Shown here: piece by piece, positions 35,947-43,745 of the stretch
Layout of the letters: every line of letters starts with the position of its first letter
Position numbering within the stretch: the first letter of the stretch is position 1
Assembly: GCF_014196335.1 (NCBI RefSeq)
Contig: NZ_JACIDM010000004.1
Span: 1-59,170, forward strand
Direction of reading: 5' to 3'
Length of the DNA: 59,170 nucleotides
Origin: Brevundimonas lenta
Lineage (GTDB): Bacteria > Pseudomonadota > Alphaproteobacteria > Caulobacterales > Caulobacteraceae
The notes under the pieces: model-generated
The model's database searches: none
The model's input: only the letters and a program-made list of their open reading frames with translations
Told to the model about the DNA's origin: nothing
Program-made: the position numbers and the translations under genes

Positions 35947-36073
35947 GGGGGGTCTCCGGATTGATCGCCCTGCGTACCGCTCTCTCCGGTGCTCCGCCAC
36001 CGGGATGAAGGACCATTTGCCTTCCCCCACGACACCCCGCTATCCGTAGCGAAAGACAACTTGGGGAAACCTC

Positions 36074-37000
36074 ATGGCCATTCCGGCTTCGCTGCAAAAG
36101 GGACTCAAGCTGCCGGTCATCGCGGCGCCCATGTTCCTCGTCTCCGGCCCGGACCTGGTGGTCGAGGCGTGCAACGCCGGCGTCATCGGCACCTTCCCGT
36201 CGCTGAACCAGCGCACCACCGAGGGCTATCGGGAGTGGCTGCATGAGATCAAAAGCCGGCTGACCCCCGACGCCGCGCCGTTCGGCGTCAATCACATCGT
36301 CCACCCGACCAACCCGCGCCTGATGGCCGACATGATGGTCTCGGTGGAGGAGAAGGTGCCGCTGATCATCACCTCGCTGGGCGCCGTCCGCGACGTGGTC
36401 GATGCGGTGCACGGCTACGGCGGCGTGGTCTTCCACGACATCGCCAACGTCCGCCACGCCCGCAAGGCGGCCGAGGCCGGCGTCGACGGCCTGATCCTCG
36501 TGGCCAACGGCGCGGGCGGTCACGCCGGGGTGGTGAATCCCTTCGCCCTCGTCGACGAGGTCCGCAGCTTCTACGAGGGCACGATCATCCTGTCCGGCTG
36601 CCTGTCGACCGGCTCCGACGTCGCCGCCGCCCTGATGATGGGCGCCGACTTCGCCTACATGGGCACCCGCTTCATCGCCACGGCCGAGAGCCAGGCCCAG
36701 ATCCACTACAAGGACATGATCGTCGAATCGGGCTCGGCGGACATCACCTACACGGCCGCTGTTTCGGGGATTCCGGCCAACTTTTTGACACCTTCCCTGA
36801 AGGAAAACGGCATCGATCCGAAATCCCTGCCCGAGCACAAACTCGACATGGGCGAGGAGGCGAAGGCCTGGAAAACCGTGTGGTCCGCTGGACAGGGAGC
36901 CGCCGCGGTGAAGGACATCCCGACTACGGCAGAGCTTATATGTCGGTTGGCGGACGAATTCTCGGAAGCCTGTAACATTTTCGACAGAAAACGCCGATAG
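36074..37000 (+). CDS. Nitronate monooxygenase-like FMN-dependent enzyme
   Basis: This 308-aa TIM-barrel flavoprotein is of the nitronate monooxygenase / 2-nitropropane dioxygenase family. The FMN-binding start PVIAAPMFLVSGPDLVVEACNAGVIGTFP, the loop ANGAGGHAGVVNPFALV with the probable catalytic His150, and the phosphate-binding STGSDVAAALMMGADFAYMGTRFIAT are all present. It oxidises alkyl nitronates to carbonyl compounds and nitrite, protecting cells from nitroalkane toxicity; some relatives have other substrates. Start ATG 36074, with a GGGGAAA site just upstream. It is probably monocistronic, with the porin-like gene starting 32 nt downstream. Confidence 0.93.
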   Translation: MAIPASLQKGLKLPVIAAPMFLVSGPDLVVEACNAGVIGTFPSLNQRTTEGYREWLHEIKSRLTPDAAPFGVNHIVHPTNPRLMADMMVSVEEKVPLIITSLGAVRDVVDAVHGYGGVVFHDIANVRHARKAAEAGVDGLILVANGAGGHAGVVNPFALVDEVRSFYEGTIILSGCLSTGSDVAAALMMGADFAYMGTRFIATAESQAQIHYKDMIVESGSADITYTAAVSGIPANFLTPSLKENGIDPKSLPEHKLDMGEEAKAWKTVWSAGQGAAAVKDIPTTAELICRLADEFSEACNIFDRKRR

Positions 37001-37032
37001 ACCGCGCCTCGAATCAAACCGAGGCCCCCCAA

Positions 37033-37734
37033 ATGATCCTCCGCACCCTGACGACCGTCGCTATCGCGGCGACCGCCCTGTTCACCTGCGCCACGGCCGC
37101 CGCCGCACAGGAAGCCGCCGACAACTGGAGCTTCGCCTTCGGGGCCTACAGCGACAACCGCTCGAAGGGCGTGTCGAAGACCAACGGCGACCCGTACGGC
37201 TATGCCGATGTCGAATGGCAGAGCGACGACGGTCTCTTCTACGTGTCGCCGCAGCTGCAATCGATCGACAGCTCGGGCGGTTCGAACCTCGAAGCGCAGT
37301 TCGCCGCCGGCGCCCGTCCGGAATGGGCCGGCTTCAAGTTCGACCTCAGCGCGACCTACAAGATCCAGGTCGACTCGGTCGAAGGTTACGACGACGACAC
37401 CTGGGAGTTCGGCGTCGACGCCAAACGCGCCATCGGCCCGGCCAAGACCCGCCTGCGCTTCCAGTATTCGCCGGACAGCACCGGCACGACCGAGCAGTGG
37501 ACCTGGGTCGAGGGCCAGGTGGGTTGGGAGTTCACCGACAAGCTCGAAGTCTCGGCCGCCCTCGGCTACCGCGACCAGGAAAACAGCATCGACTACACCG
37601 CCTACAACATCGGCGCGGTCTACGCCCTGACCGACCACATGGACGCCGAGGTCCGCTGGTACGGCACCGACGTCGACAACCCCAGCCCGACCTACGCCGA
37701 CCAACTGGTCGCGGGCATCAGCTTCGCCTTCTGA
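37033..37734 (+). CDS. TorF-family (Gcw_chp) putative porin
   Basis: This 233-aa outer-membrane beta-barrel protein has a signal peptide (MILRTLTTVAIAATALFTCATAAAAQ) and then alternating amphipathic strands with the family-typical start WSFAFGAYSDNRSKGVSKTNGDPYGYADVEW. It ends in ADQLVAGISFAF, a classical C-terminal beta-signal with terminal Phe. Gcw_chp/TorF proteins are small putative porins of unknown cargo. It lies 32 nt after the nitronate monooxygenase gene and may be cotranscribed with it. The acidic composition is typical for the family. Function beyond a barrel channel is not established. Confidence 0.88.
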   Translation: MILRTLTTVAIAATALFTCATAAAAQEAADNWSFAFGAYSDNRSKGVSKTNGDPYGYADVEWQSDDGLFYVSPQLQSIDSSGGSNLEAQFAAGARPEWAGFKFDLSATYKIQVDSVEGYDDDTWEFGVDAKRAIGPAKTRLRFQYSPDSTGTTEQWTWVEGQVGWEFTDKLEVSAALGYRDQENSIDYTAYNIGAVYALTDHMDAEVRWYGTDVDNPSPTYADQLVAGISFAF

Positions 37735-37782
37735 TTTCAGCGTGGAACTCGCGTTTCCGCGGCGGTGCGCCCATATAGGGCG

Positions 37783-37995
37783 ATGAGCACACTTCGACCC
37801 ACGACCCTCGAGCGCGCCTATCAACTCGCGCGCGAGGGTCGTTGCCGCACTGTCGGCGACATCAAACAGGCCCTCGCCTCCGAGGGATTCGACCGCATCC
37901 AGGACACCCTGTACGGCCCCACCCTCGGCGCGGATCTGCGTCGTTTGTGCCAGCAGCACTACGGCGGTGCGAAGTCCGATCCCGCCGACGACTGA
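37783..37995 (+). CDS. Conserved-looking small protein, function unknown
   Basis: This is 70 aa from the ATG at 37783 ([21 protein letters not shown]). It looks like a compact helical protein with several charged helices ([40 protein letters not shown]). No recognised domain, signal peptide or membrane segment. It sits just upstream of the first cold-shock gene and its leader. Codon use is like that of real genes here. Function unknown; a regulatory small protein is conceivable but unsupported. Confidence 0.65.
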   Translation: MSTLRPTTLERAYQLAREGRCRTVGDIKQALASEGFDRIQDTLYGPTLGADLRRLCQQHYGGAKSDPADD

Positions 37996-38003
37996 CCACG
38001 ACG

Positions 38004-38159
38004 CCTTGCTTTGGACGCCGCAACAGTCCACAAGGCCCAACGTCGATCTCTCTGCGAAACGCCACCCTCTGCTTTCGCACTGAGGTCCAGCCGCTCCATT
38101 CAGACCCGACAGGCCGATCAGGGGCGTTCCCTGCGGCCAACGCCAACAGGAGGTCTCTA
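38004..38159 (+). promoter_or_regulatory. Promoter and conserved 5' leader of cold-shock gene A
   Basis: CCTTGC (38004-38009) is a likely -35-type element; a transcription start near 38041 fits its spacing. The leader (38041-38159, about 119 nt) begins CGTCGATCTCTCTGCGAAAC and contains GAGGTCCA (38082-38089) and CATTCAGACCCGACAG (38097-38112). All of these recur in the same order before cold-shock gene B. The Shine-Dalgarno GGAGGTC lies 5 nt before the ATG. A temperature-responsive RNA leader is the likely role, by analogy with cspA leaders. Confidence 0.6.
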
Positions 38160-38372
38160 ATGGCTACCGGCACCGTTAAGTGGTTCAACTCGACCAAGGG
38201 CTACGGCTTCATCCAGCCGGACGACGGCGGCAAGGACGTCTTCGTCCACATCTCGGCCGTTGAAGGCGCTGGCCTGCGCGGCCTGGACGAGAACCAGAAG
38301 GTTTCCTACGAAATCGAGCGCGACCGTCGCTCGGGCAAGGAATCGGCTGGTCAGCTGAAGGTCGAAGGCTAA
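38160..38372 (+). CDS. Cold-shock protein (CspA family), copy A
   Basis: This 70-aa single OB-fold nucleic-acid-binding protein has RNP1 KGYGFIQP (residues 13-20) and RNP2 DVFVHIS (about 26-32), with the typical start [17 protein letters not shown]. Such proteins bind single-stranded RNA/DNA and act as RNA chaperones at low temperature or in stress. The ATG at 38160 has a GGAGG Shine-Dalgarno 8 nt upstream. A second copy follows 254 nt downstream, with a nearly identical first 30 residues but different mid-region (GLRGLDENQ against SDLGILSENQ). Each gene is its own unit, separated by a terminator. Confidence 0.97.
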   Translation: MATGTVKWFNSTKGYGFIQPDDGGKDVFVHISAVEGAGLRGLDENQKVSYEIERDRRSGKESAGQLKVEG

Positions 38373-38380
38373 AGCCTTTC

Positions 38381-38400
38381 GCGTCGAAGCTTTTCGACGC
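38381..38400 (+). terminator. Hairpin just after cold-shock gene A
   Basis: GCGTCGAA and TTCGACGC are perfect 8-bp arms around GCTT, starting 8 nt after the stop codon. A stronger terminator follows at 38413-38450, so this may serve mRNA 3'-end protection. Confidence 0.6.
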
Positions 38401-38412
38401 AACGATTTTCCG

Positions 38413-38450
38413 AACGGCGGCGATGGCGAAAGCCCTCGCCGCCGTTTTTA
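38413..38450 (+). terminator. Rho-independent terminator after cold-shock gene A
   Basis: AACGGCGGCGA (38413-38423) pairs with TCGCCGCCGTT (38436-38446) and continues into TTTTA. It separates the two cold-shock transcription units. Confidence 0.9.
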
Positions 38451-38461
38451 TTTCCGGTTCC

Positions 38462-38626
38462 CCTTGCGGAACGCAATTGGCGACCCCATCTGGGTTGCGT
38501 CGATCTCTCTGCGAAACGCTGCTGCCCTTTGCATCGCGCACCGAGGTCCAAAGCCGATCCCATTCAGACCCGACAGACCGCCCCGGAAACTCTTCCGGCG
38601 GTCAACTGCTAGCGGAGGTCCTGAAA
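38462..38626 (+). promoter_or_regulatory. Promoter and conserved 5' leader of cold-shock gene B
   Basis: CCTTGC (38462-38467) and a start region at 38498 repeat the arrangement of copy A (36 against 37 nt apart). The leader (38498-38626, about 129 nt) shares its first 22 nt with that of copy A, then GAGGTCCA (38543-38550) and CATTCAGACCCGACAG (38561-38576). Intervening sequence differs. The Shine-Dalgarno is GGAGGTC. Shared blocks in divergent surroundings point to selection on the RNA. Confidence 0.6.
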
Positions 38627-38839
38627 ATGGCTACCGGCACTGTTAAATGGTACAACTCCACCAAGGGCTACGGCTTCATCCAACCGGATGACGGCGGCAA
38701 GGACGTCTTCGTCCACGCCTCGGCCGTTGAAACGTCCGACCTGGGCATCCTCAGCGAAAACCAGAAGATCTCGTACGAGATCGAGCGCGACGCTCGCTCG
38801 GGCAAGGAATCCGCCGGCCGCCTGAAGGCCGCCGAGTAG
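38627..38839 (+). CDS. Cold-shock protein (CspA family), copy B
   Basis: This 70-aa paralogue of the protein at 38160-38372 has the same RNP1 (KGYGFIQP) and RNP2 (DVFVHAS) motifs. A Trp-to-Tyr change in VKWYN and a divergent loop (ETSDLGILSENQ) mark the difference. The ATG at 38627 is preceded by a GGAGG-type Shine-Dalgarno. It has its own promoter-like element, long conserved leader and downstream terminator, so it should be regulated independently but in a similar way to copy A. Tandem copies probably allow different induction levels or timing. Confidence 0.97.
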   Translation: MATGTVKWYNSTKGYGFIQPDDGGKDVFVHASAVETSDLGILSENQKISYEIERDARSGKESAGRLKAAE

Positions 38840-38856
38840 GTCTGAATCCTGACGGA

Positions 38857-38895
38857 GGGGCCGGCCGCCGATCCGGCGCCGGCCCCTTTGCTTTT
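38857..38895 (+). terminator. Rho-independent terminator after cold-shock gene B
   Basis: GGGGCCGGC (38857-38865) pairs with GCCGGCCCC (38878-38886), followed by TTTGCTTTT. Confidence 0.9.
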
Positions 38896-38916
38896 CTGCA
38901 GTTCAAGGAGACGCCT

Positions 38917-39177
38917 ATGACCCCGCTCGCCGACATGATCCCGACCATGAGCGATCCCGACCTGAAGGCCCTGCGCGCCAACGCCGAGCGTCTTTCCTCG
39001 TCCGGCTCGCCCGTCCAGGCCGCCACCGCCACCGATCTGCTGCCGCTGATCGATGCCGAGACCGCTCGTCGCGCCGCCCTTCCCGCCGCCGCGCCCAAGA
39101 AGCGCGCCCCGGCCAAGAAGAAGGTCGTGCCGGCCACCGGCCACCAGACCGCCCTGCCGACCAAGACCGCGGCCTGA
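38917..39177 (+). CDS. Small protein with lysine/alanine-rich C-terminus, function unknown
   Basis: This 86-aa protein has a helical N-terminal half (MSDPDLKALRANAERLSSSGS, LLPLIDAETARRAALP) and a basic low-complexity tail (AAAPKKRAPAKKKVVPATGH). No signal peptide or membrane helix. The tail resembles nucleic-acid-binding histone-like tails, but this is composition only. The ATG at 38917 has AAGGAG 7 nt upstream. A second in-frame ATG (residue 11) is possible. It lies downstream of the cold-shock pair, after a terminator. Confidence 0.65.
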   Translation: MTPLADMIPTMSDPDLKALRANAERLSSSGSPVQAATATDLLPLIDAETARRAALPAAAPKKRAPAKKKVVPATGHQTALPTKTAA

Positions 39178-39286
39178 TACAGCCCTACGGGAGCGCCCTG
39201 CCCGGCCCTCCCGGATGGACTTCGGTCCGCATTCAATGACAACCTCCACGCGTCGGCGGACCCATTCCGCCTGAACCGGGGGTTTC

Positions 39287-41227
39287 ATGCGCATTCATCC
39301 GCTCGCCGTCGTCGCCGTCGCCTGCGCCCTGGCGCCCACGGCTGTCCTGGCCCAGGCCCCGGACGTGGTCGAAAAGCCCGCCGCCCTGGTCGCCGACGGC
39401 GTTCCCGCCATTCCTGCGGCGCTGGCCGCCGAGACCCGACCCTATATGGAGTTCCGCACCGCGGGCTTCGCCGGCTGGAACGCCCGCGACCGGTCGATGC
39501 TGATCTCGACCCGCTTCGGCAATACCGCCCAGATCCACCGCGTCGCCATGCCCATGGGCGCCCGCGAGCAGCTCAGCTTCGAGGTCGAGCCGACCGGCGG
39601 CCGCTGGTCCCCCGACGGCGGCGTACTGGTCGTCAGCAAGGACAAGGGCGGTGACGAATTCTACCAGCTGTACACCCTGTCCGAGGGGCGCCTGACCCTG
39701 CTGACCGACGGCGGACGCAGCCGCAACAGCTTCGGGGCGTGGAGCGCCGACAGCCGCCTGATCGGCTACTCCTCGACCCGTCGCAACGGCCGGGACAGCG
39801 ACCTCTACGTCATGGATCCGCGCGATCCTTCGACCGCCCGCATGGTGGCCCAGGTCGACGGCGGCGGCTGGAGCATCGCCGACTTCTCGCCTGACGGCCG
39901 CACCGCGGTCGTGGTTCAGGGGCTGCAGGTCACCAAGTCCAACCTCTTCGCCCTGGATCTCGCCAGCGGACGCCTGACCCCGATCGGCGACCACAGCCTG
40001 CCCATAGCCTATGACGGCGCCCGGTTCGCGCCGGACGGGACGCTCTGGGTCACCTCCGACCAGGACAGCGACTTCCAGCGCCTGGGCCGCATGGACATCG
40101 CGACCGGCGTCTTCACGCCCGTCTCGACCGAACCGCGCTGGGACGTCGATGACTTCGACATCGCCGGGGACGGCTCCTTCATCGCCTATACGATCAACGA
40201 GGCCGGCAGCACCCGTCTGCGCCTGATGGACGTCGCCTCAGGCCAGGTCCGCACCGTCGACAGCCTCCCGGCCGGCATCGCCGGCGGGCTCGACATCGCC
40301 CCGTGGGGCGACATCGGCCTGACCTTCTCCTCGGCCCGCAGCGCGTCCGACGCCTTCTCGGTCGATCCGCGCACCCTGGCGGTCACCCGCTGGACCCGCA
40401 GCGAGACCGGAGGCCTGGACGTCACGCGCAACGTCGAGCCTGAACTGATCGAGGTGTCCAGCTTCGACGGAGAGCGCGTCTCGGGCTTCCTCTACCGGCC
40501 CGACCCCGCCCGTTTCCCGGGACCGCGTCCGCTGATCGTCAACATCCATGGCGGGCCGGAGGGCCAGAGCCGCCCCGGCTTCATGGGCCGCAACAACTAC
40601 CTGATCAACGAACTGGGCGTCGCCATCTTCTTCCCGAACGTCCGCGGCTCCACCGGCTACGGCAAACGGTTCGTCAGCCTCGATAACGGGCCGGACCTGC
40701 GCGAAAATTCGGTGCGCGACATCGGCGCCTATCTCGATCGCCTCGGAACGGACCCGGCCATCGACGCCGACCGCATCGCCGTCACCGGCGGCTCCTACGG
40801 CGGATACATGTGCTATGCGGGGGCGATCCACTATGCGGACCGCCTGCGCGGCGCCAACTGCGTGGTCGCCATCTCCAACTTCGTGACCTTCCTCGAGAAC
40901 ACCGAGGCCTATCGGCGCGATCTTCGCCGGGTCGAGTACGGCGACGAGCGCGACGCCGCGCAGCGGGCCCGCCTGATCGAAATTTCGCCCATGACCCGGG
41001 TGGACGAAATCACCATCCCCCTGATGGTGGTCACGGGCGGCAACGACCCCCGCGTCCCGGCCTCGGAGGCCGATCAGATGATCGCCGCCGTCCGCGCCAA
41101 CGGCCGCACCGCCTGGCACCTGCTCGGTCAGGACGAGGGCCACGGCTTCGCGAAGAAGGTCAACCAGGACTACCAGTTCTGGGCCGGCCTCCTCTTCTGG
41201 CGCGAGACCCTGCTGAACGAGGACTGA
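39287..41227 (+). CDS. S9 family prolyl oligopeptidase-like peptidase, exported
   Basis: This 646-aa protein has a signal peptide (MRIHPLAVVAVACALAPTAVLAQA), an N-terminal beta-propeller (about 50-400, with repeats such as RWSPDGGVLVVS, AWSADSRLIGYSS and DFSPDGRTAVVV), and a C-terminal alpha/beta-hydrolase domain. The catalytic Ser503 is in GGSYGGYM, the Asp in VVTGGNDPRVP and the His in DEGHGFAKK. It resembles dipeptidyl- or acylaminoacyl-peptidases and should process short peptides in the periplasm. It starts at ATG 39287 after a GGGGG-type site. It is 59 nt before the codon-compatible upstream end of the next gene and may be its neighbour in an operon. Confidence 0.95.
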   Translation: MRIHPLAVVAVACALAPTAVLAQAPDVVEKPAALVADGVPAIPAALAAETRPYMEFRTAGFAGWNARDRSMLISTRFGNTAQIHRVAMPMGAREQLSFEVEPTGGRWSPDGGVLVVSKDKGGDEFYQLYTLSEGRLTLLTDGGRSRNSFGAWSADSRLIGYSSTRRNGRDSDLYVMDPRDPSTARMVAQVDGGGWSIADFSPDGRTAVVVQGLQVTKSNLFALDLASGRLTPIGDHSLPIAYDGARFAPDGTLWVTSDQDSDFQRLGRMDIATGVFTPVSTEPRWDVDDFDIAGDGSFIAYTINEAGSTRLRLMDVASGQVRTVDSLPAGIAGGLDIAPWGDIGLTFSSARSASDAFSVDPRTLAVTRWTRSETGGLDVTRNVEPELIEVSSFDGERVSGFLYRPDPARFPGPRPLIVNIHGGPEGQSRPGFMGRNNYLINELGVAIFFPNVRGSTGYGKRFVSLDNGPDLRENSVRDIGAYLDRLGTDPAIDADRIAVTGGSYGGYMCYAGAIHYADRLRGANCVVAISNFVTFLENTEAYRRDLRRVEYGDERDAAQRARLIEISPMTRVDEITIPLMVVTGGNDPRVPASEADQMIAAVRANGRTAWHLLGQDEGHGFAKKVNQDYQFWAGLLFWRETLLNED

Positions 41228-41296
41228 TCGTCCCGCCCGGGGCTGGTCCGGGCTGTCGGCGGCGTGCATCCTGCGCCATCCTGAACGGAGCACGCC

Positions 41297-41812
41297 ATGC
41301 TGATCGCCGCCCTCGCCCTCCTGCTCGCCCAGGACGCCGGACCGCTTGAGCCTGGCCGAAGCGGCCAGGTGCAGTGCTACGGCCCGGATGTCGCGGCGCG
41401 AACATGCACCGCGATCGGCGCCTACCGCTTCGCTGAAGACGGCACGATCTGGAATGACGCGCAGAACCTGATCAACGCCGCGCCCCGCATCGTCCTGCAC
41501 GCCACCGCCAAGGTCTATGTCCGCAACGACGCCGAATGCGCCCGGCAGGAAAACCGCGGCGACGACATCACCGCCATCGAGGTCGACGGCGTCCCCCTTG
41601 AGGGTCAGGCGCTCGAAACCGCGCGCAAACAGATCGCCGACAACATGCAGACCGTCCTCGGCGACGGCGAGTTCTGCACCACCTATCATCCGAACCCGGA
41701 CGGCAGCCTCCGCGCCGCCGTCACCATCGACGGCGTCGACCGGCCCGAGTTCGAAAGCACCGTCCTCTGGATCGACCCCGCCCAGGGCTGGACCCTGGCG
41801 CTGCCGCAGTAA
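41297..41812 (+). CDS. Small secreted protein, function unknown
   Basis: This 171-aa protein has a short hydrophobic N-terminus (MLIAALALLLAQDAG) that would serve as a signal peptide. Four Cys residues are visible (QCYGPD, RTCTAIG, ECARQ and FCTTYH), possibly forming disulfides in the periplasm. A beta-rich region (IVLHATAKVYVRN) follows. No known family recognised. It starts at ATG 41297 with GGAG upstream. Its stop TAA abuts the TCA of the convergent cystathionine gamma-lyase gene with no spacer. Function unknown. Confidence 0.75.
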   Translation: MLIAALALLLAQDAGPLEPGRSGQVQCYGPDVAARTCTAIGAYRFAEDGTIWNDAQNLINAAPRIVLHATAKVYVRNDAECARQENRGDDITAIEVDGVPLEGQALETARKQIADNMQTVLGDGEFCTTYHPNPDGSLRAAVTIDGVDRPEFESTVLWIDPAQGWTLALPQ

Positions 41813-42973
41813 TCAGGCCAGCGCGCGGTCCAGATCGGCGATCAGGTCGTCCAGGTCCTCGACCCCGACCGACAGGCGGATCAGGTTGTCGGTCACGCCG
41901 CCCGCCTCGCGCACCTCTTTCGGCACGCTGGCGTGGGTCATGATCGCGGGGTGGTTCACCAGGCTTTCGACGCCGCCCAGCGACTCCGCCAGGGTGAAGA
42001 CCTGCACCCGCTCCAGCACCTGTTTCGTCCGCGACAGGTCGCCGTCGATGATCGCCGTCACCATGCCGCCGAAGCGGCCGTTCATCTGACGCGCCGCCAG
42101 CTCGTGCTGCGGGTGGCTGATCAGGCCCGGATAGACCACCTTCGCGATCCCCTTGCGGTCCTCCAGCCAGCGCGCCACGGCCATGGCGTTCTCATTGTGC
42201 GCCTTCATGCGCAGGCCCAGCGTCTTCAGCCCCCGGTTGGCCAGGAAGGCGTCGAACGGACCCATCACGCCGCCGATGGAATTCTGAAGGAACTTCAGAT
42301 CCTTCGCCAGCTCAGCATCACCCGTTACGAGAGCGCCGCCGATGATGTCCGAGTGGCCGTTCAGATACTTGGTCGCCGAGTGCATGACGATGTCGGCGCC
42401 CAGCTTCAGCGGCTGCTGGCTCCACGGCGTGGCGAAGGTGTTGTCCACCACCAGCTTCAGCCCGTGCGCCTTGGCGATCCGCGACAGGCCGGCGATGTCG
42501 GCCAGCTTCATCAGCGGATTGGTCGGCGTCTCCGCCCAGATCATCTTCGTCTTCGGCGTGATCGCGGCCTCGACCGCCTTCAGGTCGCTGAAGTCGACGT
42601 ACGAGAAATCCAGCCCCATCGAACGCCGACGAACGCGCTCGAACAGCCGCCACGAACCGCCGTACAGGTCGTCGCCGGTGACGATGTGCGAGCCCGCGTC
42701 CAGCAGTTCCAGCGCCGTCGAGGTCGCCGCCATGCCGCTGGCGAAGCCGAAGCCGTGCGTGCCGCCCTCCAGGTCCGCCAGACAGGCCTCGAACGCCTCG
42801 CGCGTCGGGTTCTTGCCCCGCGCATACTCATACCCCTTGTTCACGCCCGGGCTTTCCTGGGCATAGGTCGAGGTGGCGTAGATCGGCGTCATCACGGCGC
42901 CGGTGGTCGGGTCCGGTCTCTGTCCCGCATGGATGGCGCGGGTCGAGAATCCCTGGCTGTTTTTCAGGCTCAT
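41813..42973 (-). CDS. Cystathionine gamma-lyase/synthase family PLP enzyme
   Basis: This 386-aa fold-type I PLP enzyme of the Cys/Met metabolism family has the Schiff-base lysine Lys202 in HSATKYLNGHSD. The substrate-binding start YEYARGKNPTREAFE, FGFASGMAAT and the C-terminal AESLGGVESLVNHPA (Glu typical of gamma-lyases) support the call. With the cystathionine beta-synthase encoded in the same unit, it probably cleaves cystathionine to cysteine, 2-oxobutanoate and ammonia, completing reverse transsulfuration; gamma-synthase activity is an alternative. It lies 21 nt after the hydrolase gene. Its stop abuts that of a convergent gene. Confidence 0.93.
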   Translation of the reverse strand: MSLKNSQGFSTRAIHAGQRPDPTTGAVMTPIYATSTYAQESPGVNKGYEYARGKNPTREAFEACLADLEGGTHGFGFASGMAATSTALELLDAGSHIVTGDDLYGGSWRLFERVRRRSMGLDFSYVDFSDLKAVEAAITPKTKMIWAETPTNPLMKLADIAGLSRIAKAHGLKLVVDNTFATPWSQQPLKLGADIVMHSATKYLNGHSDIIGGALVTGDAELAKDLKFLQNSIGGVMGPFDAFLANRGLKTLGLRMKAHNENAMAVARWLEDRKGIAKVVYPGLISHPQHELAARQMNGRFGGMVTAIIDGDLSRTKQVLERVQVFTLAESLGGVESLVNHPAIMTHASVPKEVREAGGVTDNLIRLSVGVEDLDDLIADLDRALA

Positions 42974-42994
42974 GGACGGTCCTTACCTCAGGTC

Positions 42995-43741
42995 TCAGGG
43001 GGCGGCGACAGAAAGGGTGCGATCCAGAAACGACCGCGTCGTCGCAAAGATGGTGCACCAGGCGTCCGGATCGAAGGTGTGGCCCTCGACGTCGAGTTCA
43101 AGCGTTTCGACCGTCGCCCCACGCTCTTCCAGGTTCATGGCCCAGCGCTTGGTCGAGCCGGCGGAAATCACCGGATCCCGCCGCGAATGCATCAGCAACA
43201 GCGGAACCGCCCGGCGCGTCCGCCCGGGCCGTCCGACATCCGTCCCGCCCGCCAGCGACACGCCCGCGGCCACGGCGTCGGACTCCATCGTCGCCTCCCC
43301 GGCCAGGAAGCCGCCCAGCGAATAGCCCCACAGCGCGATCCTCGACGGCTCCGCCCCCGGCTGCCCGCCCAGGAACCGCGCCCCGTCGGCGGCGACCAGC
43401 CGCCACGCCTGCATGTCGCGCCAGTCGCGCTGCGACCGCGCCGGGCGCATGTCGTAATAGGCCGGGGCCAGCACCTGATAGCCGCGCGAAGCCAGCTGGA
43501 ACGCGTGCGGATCATAGATCGGCGCGTCGTACTGCAGCCCGCCCGCGCCGTGCAGCAGAACCACCCCCGCCCCGTTCGGCCGGGCGGGGCGATACAGATA
43601 GCCGCGCACGATCACGCCGCCGCTCTCATATTCGACGATCTCCCGCACCGCCGCGACCGCGACGTCGTCGGGACACGCCGCCCGGGTCCCGTCCGCGCAC
43701 GCCAGGACGCCGGCGACCGCGATGGCGATCCCGGCGCGCAC
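42995..43741 (-). CDS. Exported dienelactone hydrolase-like alpha/beta hydrolase
   Basis: This 248-aa protein has a signal peptide (MRAGIAIAVAGVLACADGTRAA) and an alpha/beta-hydrolase core: VVLLHGAGGLQYDAPIY oxyanion region, nucleophile elbow WGYSLGG (Ser instead of the Cys of true dienelactone hydrolases), Asp in LLMHSRRDPVI and His in VEGHTFDPDAW. The GTG at 43741 lies only 4 nt after the stop of the cystathionine beta-synthase gene, so it should be translated from the same transcript. Its presence between two sulfur-amino-acid genes has no obvious functional link. Substrate unknown. Confidence 0.88.
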   Translation of the reverse strand: MRAGIAIAVAGVLACADGTRAACPDDVAVAAVREIVEYESGGVIVRGYLYRPARPNGAGVVLLHGAGGLQYDAPIYDPHAFQLASRGYQVLAPAYYDMRPARSQRDWRDMQAWRLVAADGARFLGGQPGAEPSRIALWGYSLGGFLAGEATMESDAVAAGVSLAGGTDVGRPGRTRRAVPLLLMHSRRDPVISAGSTKRWAMNLEERGATVETLELDVEGHTFDPDAWCTIFATTRSFLDRTLSVAAP

Positions 43742-43745
43742 CGGC

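Noticed and set aside
38468..38501. GGAAC before cold-shock gene B as a sigma-EcfG promoter
   Set aside because: No CGTT is found at the required 16-17 nt spacing, and copy A lacks the GGAAC.
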